Source of the DNA: Planctomycetaceae bacterium
Lineage (GTDB): Bacteria; Planctomycetota; Planctomycetia; Planctomycetales; Planctomycetaceae
DNA: 64,000 nucleotides
NCBI GenBank assembly: GCA_029259815.1
Contig: JAJDEJ010000134.1
Location: 1 to 64,000, forward strand
Direction: 5' to 3'
Shown here: piece after piece, positions 1 to 10,100 of the stretch
Layout of the letters: every line of letters starts with the position of its first letter
Numbering within the stretch: position 1 is the stretch's first letter
Notes under the pieces: generated by a model
Databases searched by the model: none
What the model was told of the DNA's origin: nothing
The model's input: only the letters and a program-made list of their open reading frames with translations
Translations under genes and position numbers: made by a program

Positions 1-97
1 GCGGATTTGGCGGGTGTCGCGTTCTTCGATGAGTTTGGTCAGGGCGGCAGTGGAGGGCATGAAGCGGAGGTCGCCCTTCGAGGCAGTTGCGAAGAAG
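1..97 (-). pseudogene. Truncated second copy of the thrS 3' end
   Basis: This stretch aligns with thrS positions 739 to about 835 on the same strand. The first 29 bases are identical, and identity over the whole stretch is roughly 80 to 85 percent by eye. Read on the minus strand it still encodes GDLRFMP and EERDTRQIR, against GDLGFMP and EERDTRQIR near the ThrRS C-terminus. An extra base near position 76 shifts the frame relative to thrS. No start codon is present, and it stops aligning just beside the end of the DUF2442 gene. The fragment continues past the left edge of the window, so its full length is unknown. It is best read as a remnant of a partial duplication or insertion event. Confidence 0.75.
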
Positions 98-100
98 GCA

Positions 101-373
101 TCACTTGGTTGACGCAGCTTGTTTGACCGGAGAGAGCGAATGAAGGGCTTCGGGGGCTAAGTCGGCGCCGTTTGGCCATGTGACTGTGCCACAGACAGGG
201 TCAAGTGTGACCTTTGCAAATTCGACAGGGTCCGCAATCGATTTGAAAATATGTCCCTTGAGAAGCGGGCCTACATCCACGGTCTTGCTTGCACCGTCGT
301 TGAACGTCAAGTCAAGCAAGCTCGGGCCGACGACACGGGCTTCAGTGATGCGCAGGATCATGGCGGACTCCAT
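101..373 (-). CDS. DUF2442 family protein
   Basis: This small protein (90 residues from the ATG at 373) resembles DUF2442: a compact domain with an N-terminal beta-hairpin (MILRITEARV), a central GxxxxVDVGPLL-like segment, and a C-terminal TWPNGADLAPEAL motif typical of the family. The start at 373 shares its A with the stop of the upstream DUF4160 gene (TAATG), so translation is probably coupled. A second ATG lies at 361. DUF2442 is often found next to DUF4160, and the pair has been suspected to be a toxin-antitoxin-like module, but no mechanism is established. The gene ends beside the decayed thrS fragment. Confidence 0.8.
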   Translation of the reverse strand: MESAMILRITEARVVGPSLLDLTFNDGASKTVDVGPLLKGHIFKSIADPVEFAKVTLDPVCGTVTWPNGADLAPEALHSLSPVKQAASTK

Positions 374-633
374 TAGTCGAGAGGCGGGATTGGGACGAGC
401 GGGTCGGCTGCAGTCGCAAGTGCCCAGTTGTTTGTTAGTGCTTGCTGATGAAGCCCCGCCCATTCGAGGACGAGTTTCCTGGCGTTCCGAGGGAGTGAAC
501 CGTCCTCGATCTCCAGCGAGTTGATGTTCACTGTCGCTTCATGTTCGCCGTAGATCGCGTGGAAGTGCGGCGGAGCGTGGTCGCGGTAGTACATGTAGAT
601 CGCGATGCCGTAGAACTCGGAGATGCGAGGCAT
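373..633 (-). CDS. DUF4160 family protein
   Basis: The 86-residue product starts MPRISEFYGIAIYMYYRDH and continues APPHFHA, the signature of DUF4160: a tyrosine-rich strand followed by H-x-PPHFHA. The chosen start is the ATG at 633; an extension to 675 would run almost to the thrS stop and lacks family similarity. The following DUF2442 gene overlaps its stop by one base. It sits 42 bp downstream of thrS on the same strand. The histidines suggest a metal- or nucleic-acid-binding role, but this is inference; no catalytic function is known for the family. Confidence 0.82.
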   Translation of the reverse strand: MPRISEFYGIAIYMYYRDHAPPHFHAIYGEHEATVNINSLEIEDGSLPRNARKLVLEWAGLHQQALTNNWALATAADPLVPIPPLD

Positions 634-675
634 GCATTCAATCTTTCGATAATTGATGACGTCGGTCAACGGCAA

Positions 676-2859
676 TCAATACGAGTTTGCTTCTTCATCG
701 CCCCCCTGAAAGCCTTTGAAGTCGCTTTGGATGACTTGGCGGATTTGGCGGGTGTCGCGTTCTTCGACGAGTTTGGCGATGGCGTCGGCGGTGGGCATGA
801 AGCCGAGGTCGCCTTCGAGGCGGTCGCGGAGGGAGAGGCCGTTCTGGTCTTTGTCCTTCGGGCCGGCGACGACCATGTAGGGGATCAGGTCGAGTTGGGC
901 GTCGCGGATCTTCTTTTTGACGTTGGCCGATTGGTGGTCGATGGTGGTGCGGAAGCCGGCGGTTCGGAACTCTTTTTGAATCTCCTCGCAGTAGGGGAGC
1001 ATGTCGTCGTTGAGGCCGAGGATGCGGACTTGTTCGGGGGCGAGCCAGAGGGGGAACGCGGCGGCGAAGTGTTCGATGAGCATGCCCACGAAGCGTTCCA
1101 TCGAGCCGAACGGGGCGCGGTGGATCATGACCGGGCGGTGAGTGGTGTTGTCGTCGCCGACGTATTCGAGGTCGAAGCGTTCGGGCAGGTTGTAGTCGAG
1201 TTGGACGGTGCCCAGTTGCCACTCGCGACCGATGGCGTCGCTGACCATGAAGTCGGCTTTGGGTCCGTAGAAGGCCGCTTCGCCTTCGGCTGTGCTAAAC
1301 GGCAAGCCGGATTCGGTCAACACTCGGCGTAAGGTTGATTCCGCTTGATCCCAAAGTTCGTCGGAGCCGGTGTACTTGTCGGAGCCCGGTTCGCGGAGGG
1401 AGAGTTGGACGCGGTAGTCTTCGAGGCCGACGCTGGCGAGCACGAACTTCACGAGGTCGAGGGTGTCCTTGAACTCCTGCTCGACTTGGTCCGGGGTGCA
1501 GAAGAGGTGGGCGTCGTCCTGGGTGAGGCCGCGGACGCGGAGCATGCCGTTGAGTTCGCCTGATTGCTCGTGGCGGTAGACGGTGCCGAACTCGGCGAGG
1601 CGGACTGGCAGATCGCGGTACGAGCGGGGGATGGCCTTGTACATCTGCACGTGGTGCGGGCAGTTCATCGGCTTGAGGAGGTAACGTTCTTGGTGCTTCT
1701 CCCAGGCCTTGAGATAGGCGATCTTTTCGTCGGCTGGTTTGGCGAACGGGTAGTCGTCGAAGGGACAGCCGATGTCTTTGGCGGCCGCGAGGAAGTCGGA
1801 TTCGGCATCGTCGTTGATGGTGCCCTCGCCGAGTTGGGTCTTCCAGTAGTCGACGAGTTGTCCGGCCGGGTGACCGAACAGCGGGGGGAACTGTGACTCC
1901 CGATAATAGGGGAAGTGGCCGCTGGTCTCGTACAGTTCGACCCGACCAACGTGCGGCGAGTACACCGGTTCGTAACCGCGTTTGAGCAGTTCCTGCTTGA
2001 TGAAGTCCTCAAGGAGTGCGCGGACGGTCGCTCCTTTGGGGAGCCAGAGGCACAGGCCGCTGCCGACGTCGTTGCTCAAGGTGAACAGGCCGTGCTGTTT
2101 GCCGAGCACGCGGTGATCGCGGCGTTTGGCTTCCTCGACTTGTTCGAGGTAGGCCTTCATCTGTTTCTTGTCGAAGAAGGCGGTTCCGTACAGACGTTGC
2201 AGGTGTTTGTTGTTGGCGTCGCCCTTCCAGTAGGAGCCGGCGATGCTCAGGAGTTTGAATGCCTTGATCTTGCCGGCGTGGGGAATGTGCGGGCCGCGAC
2301 AGAGATCGACGAACTCGCCCTGACGGTAGAAGCTCAAGCTGTCGTGCTCGGCGAGGCCGGTCTGAATATGCTCGGTTTTGAGTTCCTGGTCGAGATCGTC
2401 GACGAGTTTGACCGCTTCGTCTCGCGACAGGTTGAACCGTTCAAACGGCTCGGCCTCTTTGATGATGGCCTGCATCTCGGCCTCGATCTTCGGGAAGTCT
2501 TCCTCGCTGATGGGGGTGGCGAGATCGAAGTCGTAGTAGAAGCCGTTGCCCGTGGTGGGGCCGAAGGCGAGACCGACGCCGTCGTACAGACGCATGACGG
2601 CTCGAGCCATCACATGGGCGCACGAGTGCCGCAGGACGCCGAGGGCTTCGTCATCGCGCGTGGTGAACAGACGGAGCGGGATGGGGTCGGACTCAGAGAG
2701 TTCTTCCAAGGGCCGCATGCTGTCGACGGTTTTGCCATCGACCTCTGCGGCGATGGTCTGTTGCATCAGGCGTTCGCTGATGGAGTTGGCGACATCGAGG
2801 GCGGTCGAGCCTGCGGGGAAGTCCTTGGTGGTGCCGTCGGGGAGTTGGATGGTGGGCAT
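676..2859 (-). CDS. thrS: Threonyl-tRNA synthetase
   Basis: Class II aminoacyl-tRNA synthetase that charges tRNA-Thr in the cytoplasm. The 727-residue protein has an N-terminal TGS domain (residues 1-62), an editing domain with HSCAH at 78-82, and a catalytic core with KPMNCPHH, the motif-2 segment [22 protein letters not shown], and the motif-3 segment [13 protein letters not shown]. The Cys of MNCP and the His residues of DDAH and HRAP fit the zinc ligands. The start is the ATG at 2859 (MPTIQLPDG), because the longer frame to 3036 adds residues unlike any TGS domain. About 75-85 extra residues lie between YYRESQF and YLLKPMNC compared with E. coli ThrRS. It is followed by DUF4160/DUF2442. 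Confidence 0.97.
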   Translation of the reverse strand: MPTIQLPDGTTKDFPAGSTALDVANSISERLMQQTIAAEVDGKTVDSMRPLEELSESDPIPLRLFTTRDDEALGVLRHSCAHVMARAVMRLYDGVGLAFGPTTGNGFYYDFDLATPISEEDFPKIEAEMQAIIKEAEPFERFNLSRDEAVKLVDDLDQELKTEHIQTGLAEHDSLSFYRQGEFVDLCRGPHIPHAGKIKAFKLLSIAGSYWKGDANNKHLQRLYGTAFFDKKQMKAYLEQVEEAKRRDHRVLGKQHGLFTLSNDVGSGLCLWLPKGATVRALLEDFIKQELLKRGYEPVYSPHVGRVELYETSGHFPYYRESQFPPLFGHPAGQLVDYWKTQLGEGTINDDAESDFLAAAKDIGCPFDDYPFAKPADEKIAYLKAWEKHQERYLLKPMNCPHHVQMYKAIPRSYRDLPVRLAEFGTVYRHEQSGELNGMLRVRGLTQDDAHLFCTPDQVEQEFKDTLDLVKFVLASVGLEDYRVQLSLREPGSDKYTGSDELWDQAESTLRRVLTESGLPFSTAEGEAAFYGPKADFMVSDAIGREWQLGTVQLDYNLPERFDLEYVGDDNTTHRPVMIHRAPFGSMERFVGMLIEHFAAAFPLWLAPEQVRILGLNDDMLPYCEEIQKEFRTAGFRTTIDHQSANVKKKIRDAQLDLIPYMVVAGPKDKDQNGLSLRDRLEGDLGFMPTADAIAKLVEERDTRQIRQVIQSDFKGFQGGDEEANSY

Positions 2860-3078
2860 GAGGTGCCTTTGAGCGAATGATGCCTTGGAGACGCTGTTGA
2901 TTCCCACGGGGTGTAACCCGTGGGCTTGGGGGGTGTCGCGCGAGGGGCATCGGAGATTGGGATCAAGCGCGGTCGCCGTTACGAGGGGCGACTGTTGCAC
3001 GCTGAACCGTGAGCGCGTTCTAGCCCACGTCAACAAAGACAGTCAACCGGGCTGATCGGTTCGCGATGTTGTGAGGTG

Positions 3079-3253
3079 TGGGGACGCTCGACTTTTTCCA
3101 CCAGTTGCATAGAGATTGGTGAAGACGTTGTCAGGAAAAAGTCGGGTGGACCCTCCAGGGGTGAAACCGACCCCGAGGGTTCACACGACATTTTCGCTGC
3201 ACCATTTCACCACGTTGGATCGATACAGAGCGCGAAAATGTCGAGCGTCCCCG
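3079..3253. repeat. Large imperfect palindrome with nested stems (MITE-like or structured RNA)
   Basis: An outer 13-bp perfect inverted repeat pairs 3080-3092 (GGGGACGCTCGAC) with 3240-3252. Each half then forms its own perfect stem: CGACTTTTTCC (3089-3099) with 3134-3144, and CGACATTTTCGC (3186-3197) with 3232-3243. A central arm pairs about 3146-3162 with 3170-3184. The two halves are also inverted copies of each other, and the bases that differ between them (TTTTT/CC against ATTTT/CGC) are compensated inside each stem. No protein is encoded. It could be a miniature inverted-repeat element or a folded non-coding RNA. Confidence 0.7.
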
Positions 3254-3334
3254 GCGAAGCAGAGAATCTGGGGAACTGACAGCGTCGGCGAGGCGTCCAT
3301 TGCGACATCTGCTTTGCGTCGATTGTGTGATTGA

Positions 3335-3367
3335 AGCCCCCCGGCTGCTGTGAGCAGCCGGGGGGCT
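3335..3367. terminator. Strong hairpin, 15-bp perfect stem
   Basis: AGCCCCCCGGCTGCT (3335-3349) pairs perfectly with 3353-3367 across a 3-base loop. There is no T-run directly after it on either strand, so it is a hairpin of terminator type rather than a canonical intrinsic terminator. A close relative with a bulge occurs at 15909-15941. It lies about 170 bp upstream of the first giant gene and is not next to a gene end, so a repeat-element origin is also possible. Confidence 0.55.
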
Positions 3368-3543
3368 TGCGGTCAGGAAACCGCATCTCAGGATCGCCAA
3401 GCTGAGCCGTTGTGAGTTAGAGTAGGAGGCGGTTGAACACTACACGGAATAGGTGTTTCCGTGAAAAGAGGGTGAATGCAGGGACGAGTCTTGCATTCGT
3501 ATCTGCCTGAAAGACCGAGCCTGAGCATCGAGGAATGGAAGAG

Positions 3544-6500
3544 ATGTCTGGAAATCGTCGAATTCTTAGCGGTCTGGCGGTCGCGGGGATCTGCTTGGTC
3601 ATGCTGGGCGGAGGTCAGTTGTCTGCTCAGGATGAGGCGTCTGCTGAGTCCAAGCCCGTCTATGGTCCGCCGGAACGAATCATCTATGTCCCTTTTGAGG
3701 ACTTTGAGGATGTTTTCGAGAATCAGGACGCGTCGGTTGTGCTGCCGTATGCGGAGTATCTCGAACTGTGGGCATTGAAGACGGCGGTTGACGCGGTCGA
3801 TCGCAAGCCGGTCGATGCGGTGGTCACCTCTGCGTCATACCTGGCGACGGTCGAGAAAGACATTGCACGAATCAAAGCCGAATTGACGATCAACGTGATC
3901 GGCAAACCGTGGGTCGAGGTGCCGCTGAACTTTGGTGATGCAGCAGTTGGGGCTGTGACCGGAGAAGAAGGCGACGTACTGTTGCAGGGGACGGGCGACG
4001 GTACCTATTCACTGTTGCTCAAGAAACAGGGCGAGCAGAAGGTCACGCTGGAACTGACGGCTCGCGTGGTCACGTCCCCCGATGGTCGGCAGATTGACCT
4101 TGATGTGCCGTCCGTTGCGATCACGACGTTCGAGCTGAGCGTGCCGGCGGACGATCAGGAGATCGAAGTGCGACCGCGATTGGTGCAGCAACCCGTCGAT
4201 GACGGCGAGGATGAGACGAGAGTGCGGGCCAGTTTGGGAGCGACGAAGCACATCGCCGCCGCCTGGCGACCGCGTGCGACAGCACAGCCACAGATGCAAT
4301 TGCTCACGAGTGTCACCAACAGGCAACGGTTTCACGTTGCTGACGGTCTGATCCACACGGATGCCTGGCTGACGTTCGACGTCCTGCGTGGCGAACTCCG
4401 ACAGGTGAAAGTGGTGGTCCCGCGCGAGCACCGCATCCTCGATGTGTCGGCCTCGACAAAGGTGCAAGGCTGGCAGGCGGAAGAGAGCGACGACCGACAG
4501 GTGCTGACGATCGACCTGCTGACTGCGGTCGATGATGAAGTGACTGTCGAGGTGCATACCGAACAGAAGTTGGACGGCAAGACGATCAATCTTGGCGGAC
4601 TGATCGAGGGCGGAGCTGTGCATGGCATTCACGCTCTTGACGTCGTGCGGGAGAGTGGACAACTCGTTGTCTCACACAGCGACGACCTGACGCTGCGGGT
4701 GACGGAGCAGTCGGGAGTCGTGCGGATCGAGCCGAACGAAGTCGCGAAGCAGATCCGTCAACCGGGCGCACTGGCTTTCAAGTTCTACAACCCCGAGTTG
4801 ACGCTGAGTGCTGCCATTGCGGCTGTTGAACCACGGGTGACAGTCGCACAGTTAACGAATCTGGTCATCGGCGATGATGAGCTGGAAGTGCAGACCAATC
4901 TGTCGTACACGATCGAACGTGCCGGGCTGTTTGAGTTGCGGATCGAGTTGCCCGAGGGTGTGGTCGTCGACGATGTGCGGTCTGAGCATCTCAAAGAGTA
5001 TCGGGCGGATGACGATCTGCTGACGGTTCTGCTCCGAGAGCGAACGCAGGGCAACGTGGCGATCGCGGTCGAGGGGCATGTCGAGTTGGATGCGGACGCG
5101 ACTGAGCTGACGCTGCCGGTCCCGGAGCCGTTGGACGTCGAGCGCGAGACCGGAATCGTGCGTTTGTTTGCAGACGATTCGGTGGAAGTGGCGACAGATG
5201 CGGAGACGCTGGAGTCGGCACGACCAGCTCCTGCACCGCCGCAGGAGATGCGGGGAACTGCGCGGTTGCGAGCCGCATGGAAGTACACGAATCGTCCAGT
5301 TGTGATTCCGATCACCATGACCCGCAAGCCGACGCGGCTGTCGTCGTCAGTCGCCACGACGATCAATGTCGAGCCGACGCGGACCCGCGTGAGGACACTT
5401 GTCGATTTCAACGTGGAGTATGCGGGACTGGATACGTTTCGCTTTTCGGTGCCCGAAGAGGCGATCGACACGCTGCAAATCGAGGCCGTCGCGACAACGC
5501 CCACTTCGCCGACGCTCAAACAGCAAACACCAGGAGACAATGCCGACGGGTGGGTGCCATACACCCTCATCATGCAGCGGGACGTCCTCGGTCGCCAACG
5601 CTTTCGAGTGACGTACGACCTCGAACCGGGCGAAGTCTTGATCCCGGTTACTGTGGATGAGACGGTCGAGGCAGAGCCAGTTGTTAATGGGGATGCAGCT
5701 GACGCAGATGACACCCCAGGGAATGGTGACGATGACTCGACCGACTCCAGTGACACGCAAGCTGATCCGCCCGAGGCCGACACAACAGAGACGGAGTCGG
5801 CGGAAGATGACGCTCCAGCGGCGACCGATGGCGATACGACTGAATCTGACACAGACGCTTCAACAGACACTGACGGCGATGACGCGGCGACTGCTCCGGA
5901 CGAGCAACAGGTCGACCCACATCGGCAGGGGTTGACGGTTCGTCTCATCCGACCTCTTGGCCTTGAAGCCGACGACGAACAGGATGCGACACCCCTCTCG
6001 CGTGTGACGGGCGAAGTTCGCATCGAGAAGGAGCAGTCTCTGACGATCACTGCCGAGGCGAGTGGTGCCGACGTCGAGCCGATCGACGTGCGGGAACTGA
6101 CGACGCTCCCCAAGTCGGGAGCAATGGCGTTTCGCTACCGCAAGCATCCGGCTGAGGCGGTGATCGAGGTTGACGTCACACAGGCGCGATATGAAGTGCA
6201 GGAGGTCATCGCAACGGTCGTCTCGCGACGGCTGGTCGAGGTGGTGTTGAGTGAGAATGTGACGGCAACATTCCGCTGCCGGTACCGGCTTAAGTCAACT
6301 GAGCGACAGCGGCTGCGGGTCGAGTTGCCCGAGGCGATCGAGGTGCTATCCGTGTTGGTCGACGATACGGAAGTGCGTCTGGAGCCCGATCCGACGAACA
6401 CACAGGGTGACTTCTGGGACACATATTTTGTGAAGGTGGCCCGTGAGGGAGCGAGTGACGATCCGTTCCAATTGACGTTTCAGTTTCTGGGCAAGGTGCA

Positions 6501-7182
6501 TCCGGCTCCGTTTGAAGGAGGCTTTCAAGGGAACATGGTGCTGCCATTGCCTCGACTGGGCGATCCCTCGAACGCGGCTGTGCAACAGACGCGAGTCGTG
6601 GTCTGGGTGCCGAGGGGTTATGCACTCGTGGGTGATCCCGACGGCTTCACTCTGCTCGGGAACGTGCGACCATTACGCGCACTCTTCGGCGGCACGGTCT
6701 GGGGGGCACCGCGCGAGGATACGAACGCCTGGATCGGCGATACGGAGAACCTGCTGATGGATTTTCCCACGACCGGCCGCACACCCTATCACTACTCGCA
6801 CCTGGGCAGTGCCCGCGAGATCAAAGTCCTGTGGTGGAACACGCTGCAATACACGCTGCTCGTCAGTGCGGCTTTGGCAGTGATCGGATTCGTCCTGCTG
6901 CCGACGTCATGGGAGAACAAGCTGGGGATTCTGCTGTTGATTTTGTTCGGCGGGCTCTTGCTCGGACTCAAGAGCGAACATGTCGCCGTGCAGGCGTTCG
7001 CGACAGCTCGATTCGGCCTGCTGTTCATGGCGGCCTTGTGGCTCCTGCGAGAGATCATCGGCTTCTGGCGGCCGACGTCGACAGCGCCGCCGACAGAGTT
7101 ATCCGGGAGGCCGACACCAACGACCGCACAAGTCGCCGTTGTGCCGCCGCCCGGAACGTTTGACAAGCCGGAGGGCGAGTGA
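3544..7182 (+). CDS. Giant secreted/membrane protein, first copy of a triplicated module
   Basis: Function unknown; this is a planctomycete-type envelope protein of 1212 residues. An N-terminal hydrophobic stretch (ILSGLAVAGICLVMLGGG) acts as a signal peptide or anchor and is followed by the module motif IIYVPFEDFEDVFENQ...VVLPYAEYLELW. The long middle is beta-rich without recognised domains. A linker rich in Asp, Thr and Ser lies at about 5686-5910. The C-terminus has three or more hydrophobic segments (about 6838-7060). I prefer the ATG at 3544 because AGGA at 3531-3534 is spaced 9 bp from it; the in-frame ATG at 3535 is too close to that site. Two further copies of the module lie in the next gene, pointing to a local gene family and perhaps one complex. 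Confidence 0.85.
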   Translation: MSGNRRILSGLAVAGICLVMLGGGQLSAQDEASAESKPVYGPPERIIYVPFEDFEDVFENQDASVVLPYAEYLELWALKTAVDAVDRKPVDAVVTSASYLATVEKDIARIKAELTINVIGKPWVEVPLNFGDAAVGAVTGEEGDVLLQGTGDGTYSLLLKKQGEQKVTLELTARVVTSPDGRQIDLDVPSVAITTFELSVPADDQEIEVRPRLVQQPVDDGEDETRVRASLGATKHIAAAWRPRATAQPQMQLLTSVTNRQRFHVADGLIHTDAWLTFDVLRGELRQVKVVVPREHRILDVSASTKVQGWQAEESDDRQVLTIDLLTAVDDEVTVEVHTEQKLDGKTINLGGLIEGGAVHGIHALDVVRESGQLVVSHSDDLTLRVTEQSGVVRIEPNEVAKQIRQPGALAFKFYNPELTLSAAIAAVEPRVTVAQLTNLVIGDDELEVQTNLSYTIERAGLFELRIELPEGVVVDDVRSEHLKEYRADDDLLTVLLRERTQGNVAIAVEGHVELDADATELTLPVPEPLDVERETGIVRLFADDSVEVATDAETLESARPAPAPPQEMRGTARLRAAWKYTNRPVVIPITMTRKPTRLSSSVATTINVEPTRTRVRTLVDFNVEYAGLDTFRFSVPEEAIDTLQIEAVATTPTSPTLKQQTPGDNADGWVPYTLIMQRDVLGRQRFRVTYDLEPGEVLIPVTVDETVEAEPVVNGDAADADDTPGNGDDDSTDSSDTQADPPEADTTETESAEDDAPAATDGDTTESDTDASTDTDGDDAATAPDEQQVDPHRQGLTVRLIRPLGLEADDEQDATPLSRVTGEVRIEKEQSLTITAEASGADVEPIDVRELTTLPKSGAMAFRYRKHPAEAVIEVDVTQARYEVQEVIATVVSRRLVEVVLSENVTATFRCRYRLKSTERQRLRVELPEAIEVLSVLVDDTEVRLEPDPTNTQGDFWDTYFVKVAREGASDDPFQLTFQFLGKVHPAPFEGGFQGNMVLPLPRLGDPSNAAVQQTRVVVWVPRGYALVGDPDGFTLLGNVRPLRALFGGTVWGAPREDTNAWIGDTENLLMDFPTTGRTPYHYSHLGSAREIKVLWWNTLQYTLLVSAALAVIGFVLLPTSWENKLGILLLILFGGLLLGLKSEHVAVQAFATARFGLLFMAALWLLREIIGFWRPTSTAPPTELSGRPTPTTAQVAVVPPPGTFDKPEGE

Positions 7183-7186
7183 CGTG

Positions 7187-10100
7187 ATGGCTCATATGTT
7201 TTCACCCGTGGCGGAAGATTGTCCGTGTTCTGTTCATCACGCGGAGAGGCTGTCATTTTTTGTTGTTCGGTTGCAAGACGCCGTAGGACGGACTTCCAAG
7301 TCCGTCCGAAGACAGCATCGATATTGGCAATCTCTGAGGTCGAATCGAACCAAGGACGGATTTGGAAATCCGTCCTACGAAAACCTATCACCCTCGGAGC
7401 GTGATGGCGGCTTTCGTCGATGCAAGTTCGTTTCGCTGGTTCTGGTGATTGCATGTTTGTTCGGGCCGTCTTCGACTCAACATGTCCACGCCCAGCCGGC
7501 ACCGCCCTTGCCGGACACAATTGAATCAACGGCTGTCGGTGATATGAGCGAGCGGGAGCCGCAAGTGCGGCGGGTGTACGTTCCGGTCAGTGAGCTCAAG
7601 ACGCTGCTGCAACAGGACGATGGCAGTGTGCTGCTCTCACGTGATGAGTTTCGCAAGCTGTGGTTCGACGCACTGAGAGCGGAAGTGGCACATTTGCAGT
7701 CGCCCGCAGGCATCGTGTTATCGTCGGCGGACTACGCGGCGCGCGTGGAGGGTGAGCAACTTCTGCTCACGGCGGAGTTGACCTTCACAGAATTCTCGTC
7801 CGAGTGGCAAGTATTGCGGTTGCCAGTGGGCGGACTCAGCGTGGAGGGGGCAACACTCGATGGAGAACCGGCCGCAGTCTCACGAGACCCACAGAATCAG
7901 GATTCGCTGTTGGTTTTCAGCCGGACGGAAGGCACGCATCGGCTTACGCTCGAATTATCGGTAACGGTCAACGCGGTCGGCAGCGATTCGATTGTGCAGT
8001 TCGATCTGCCGGGCGCGCCATCTGGCACGTTGGAATTGTCGCTGCCGGAGGAGAAGTCGCTCTCCGTCGATGGACTGGCGGTGTCCCGCACGGGTGACAA
8101 GTATCGCATCCCGGTGGGTGGCAAGTCACGAATCGCATTGCGGTTGTCCGACGGCGATGCCACGCAATCGGCGGACGAGTTGTTGTTCGCACGCTCTGCG
8201 TACGGTCTGCACGTGGCGCCGGGAGAGGTGACGTGGAGTACAAACACAACATTCATCGCTTACGGTCGCACTCTGGATCGGCTGCAGTTCACCGTGCCGC
8301 AGGAGTTGGACGTGGTCTCGGTCGAGTCGTTGGGGCTCGCATCCTGGGACATGAACGACACAGCGGACGGAGATCGCACGGAGATCACGCTCACGTATCG
8401 GCAGCCGTTTGATGGCTCGCGGGATGTGCTCATCCGCAGCGTGTTCGTGCCGGAGGAGGAATGGAGTGTGCCGACGCTGTTGCTGGAAGGCACCGACTCA
8501 CACGTTGGCACCATCATCGTGCAACACGATGCGGACCTGCGTTTGCAGCCGACCTTCGACGACACAGTCCGCCCTGCAACGGCCGACGAGTTGCAGATCG
8601 GTGACATGGGCGATGCAAGCCCCGACCAACCGACGATGGGCTTCCATGCGATGCAGCCGGAGTTCGAGTTGTCGTTCTACACCCCTCGCAAGACGGGGAC
8701 GGTGCAAGTGGCGATGACCAATCTGCTGAGGATCGCGGATGACGGCCTCGATCTCACGAGTATCCTTGATGTGCAGGCGTCCGTGGCTCCGCTGTTCGAC
8801 ATACGAGTGATGCTGCCCGCTGACTATGAAGTCACGCAGGCATCCGTCGCCGGACAGGCGGTCGAATGGACACTGGGCACGGAGGATGTCGGTCGGATTG
8901 AAGCCCGCATTCCGCTTGACCCGCCACTGCGTCCGGGCGAGTCGCGACGCATTGACCTTACAGCCCATGCCGACCCGGAGGACTGGCCCGTCGAGAACGA
9001 TTCGGTGCTGCTTGCCTTCCCGGAGGTCGGACTGCCGCAAGCGGACATGGTCGAGGCACGGTATGCCATCACGGCAGACAGCGACCTCGACGTTGAAACG
9101 GTCGATCTCACTGGTCTCGACCCGGCGCGAGGAGAGCAGGCCGAGGCGCTCAAACGACTGCTCGAGCCATTGGGGCTGTCGTTGCGATTGGGGTTCACGT
9201 ATCAGGACACGGTGTTCTCCGGCCAACTCGACGTGACTCGGCGACCTGCTCGGTTGTCGACATCGACGTTTTTGCTCTCGCGGCTCGAACCGCAGCGAGC
9301 CGTCACACGTGTCCGCGCGTCGGTGACGGTTGATGGGGGCGGGTTGGAGGGGCTGTTGATCCAATTGCCGGATGACGTCAATCCCGATGCAAGGTTCATG
9401 CTCCATAAACCGGTGAAGGTCTTGGGCAATTCACGCCAACAAGTCGTACTGCCGGAGGAACTGGTCACCATCATTGAGCAGACGGTCTCTGAGGCGATCG
9501 ATGGGGAACGGACATGGACGCTGCGGTTCGATCGACGATTGCATGGAACACATGAGCTGACGGCTCTACTCACGCAACCGCACGAAGGAGATGGCGACAT
9601 CACGTTGCCAATGGTCACGTTCACAGGAGCCGATCGGCAGAACGGCTGGATCGCGGTCGAGGCACGCGATGACCAACGGCTGGCGGTGAGGGCAGCAGAT
9701 GTCGTCGGACAGCCGTTACGGGCTGTCGATCCGATCGATCTGCCGGGCATGGCAGCGGACGACACGGTCACACGAAGGATCGTCGGCGGGTTTCGCTTTT
9801 CACGAGCCGGTGCGTCGGCGACGGTCAGCGAAGAACAGTTCGAACGAGCAACCGTGCCGACGGCAGTGATTGATCGACTCGAAATGAAAAGTGTCCTCGG
9901 CGAAGCGGGTGACGTGCAGCATCGTCTGCAGGCGGCCTTTCGAGCCGTGGGCGTGCAGAGCCTGCTCGTCGCACTTCCCCCGCAGGCCGAGCTGTGGTCC
10001 GTGCAAGTCGACGGCAAGCCGATCGAGGTGCGCCAATCCGCCGGCGGCTATCAGGTGCCGCTCCCCATGACCGAGACCCCGGCAACCGCGCGCAGCTTGC

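Larger units (their letters stand above)
2860..3543. other. 684-bp spacer between divergent thrS and the first giant gene
   Basis: No convincing gene was seen here. The short open frames between 3076 and 3400 all lie over a palindrome and change frame with no codon bias. The spacer holds a large folded palindrome (3079-3253) and a perfect 15-bp hairpin (3335-3367). It must also contain the promoters of both flanking genes, but no clear -35/-10 pair could be assigned. Confidence 0.6.

Noticed and set aside
541-1332. A 263-codon frame on the plus strand opposite thrS
   Set aside because: It lies entirely over thrS and the DUF4160 start, has a Val/Glu/Ala-rich composition typical of an antisense shadow and shows no family features.
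3131-3400. An 89-codon frame over the large palindrome
   Set aside because: Frames on both strands are open here because of the palindrome and hairpin; codon use is not like the neighbours.
2860-3543. tRNA or small RNA gene in the thrS-giant gene spacer
   Set aside because: No cloverleaf with TTC loop or CCA end could be drawn; the palindrome has a different fold.
4785-6113. A 442-codon minus-strand frame inside the first giant gene
   Set aside because: Ser/Val/Thr-rich antisense shadow produced by the codon bias of the giant gene; no motif or ribosome site.
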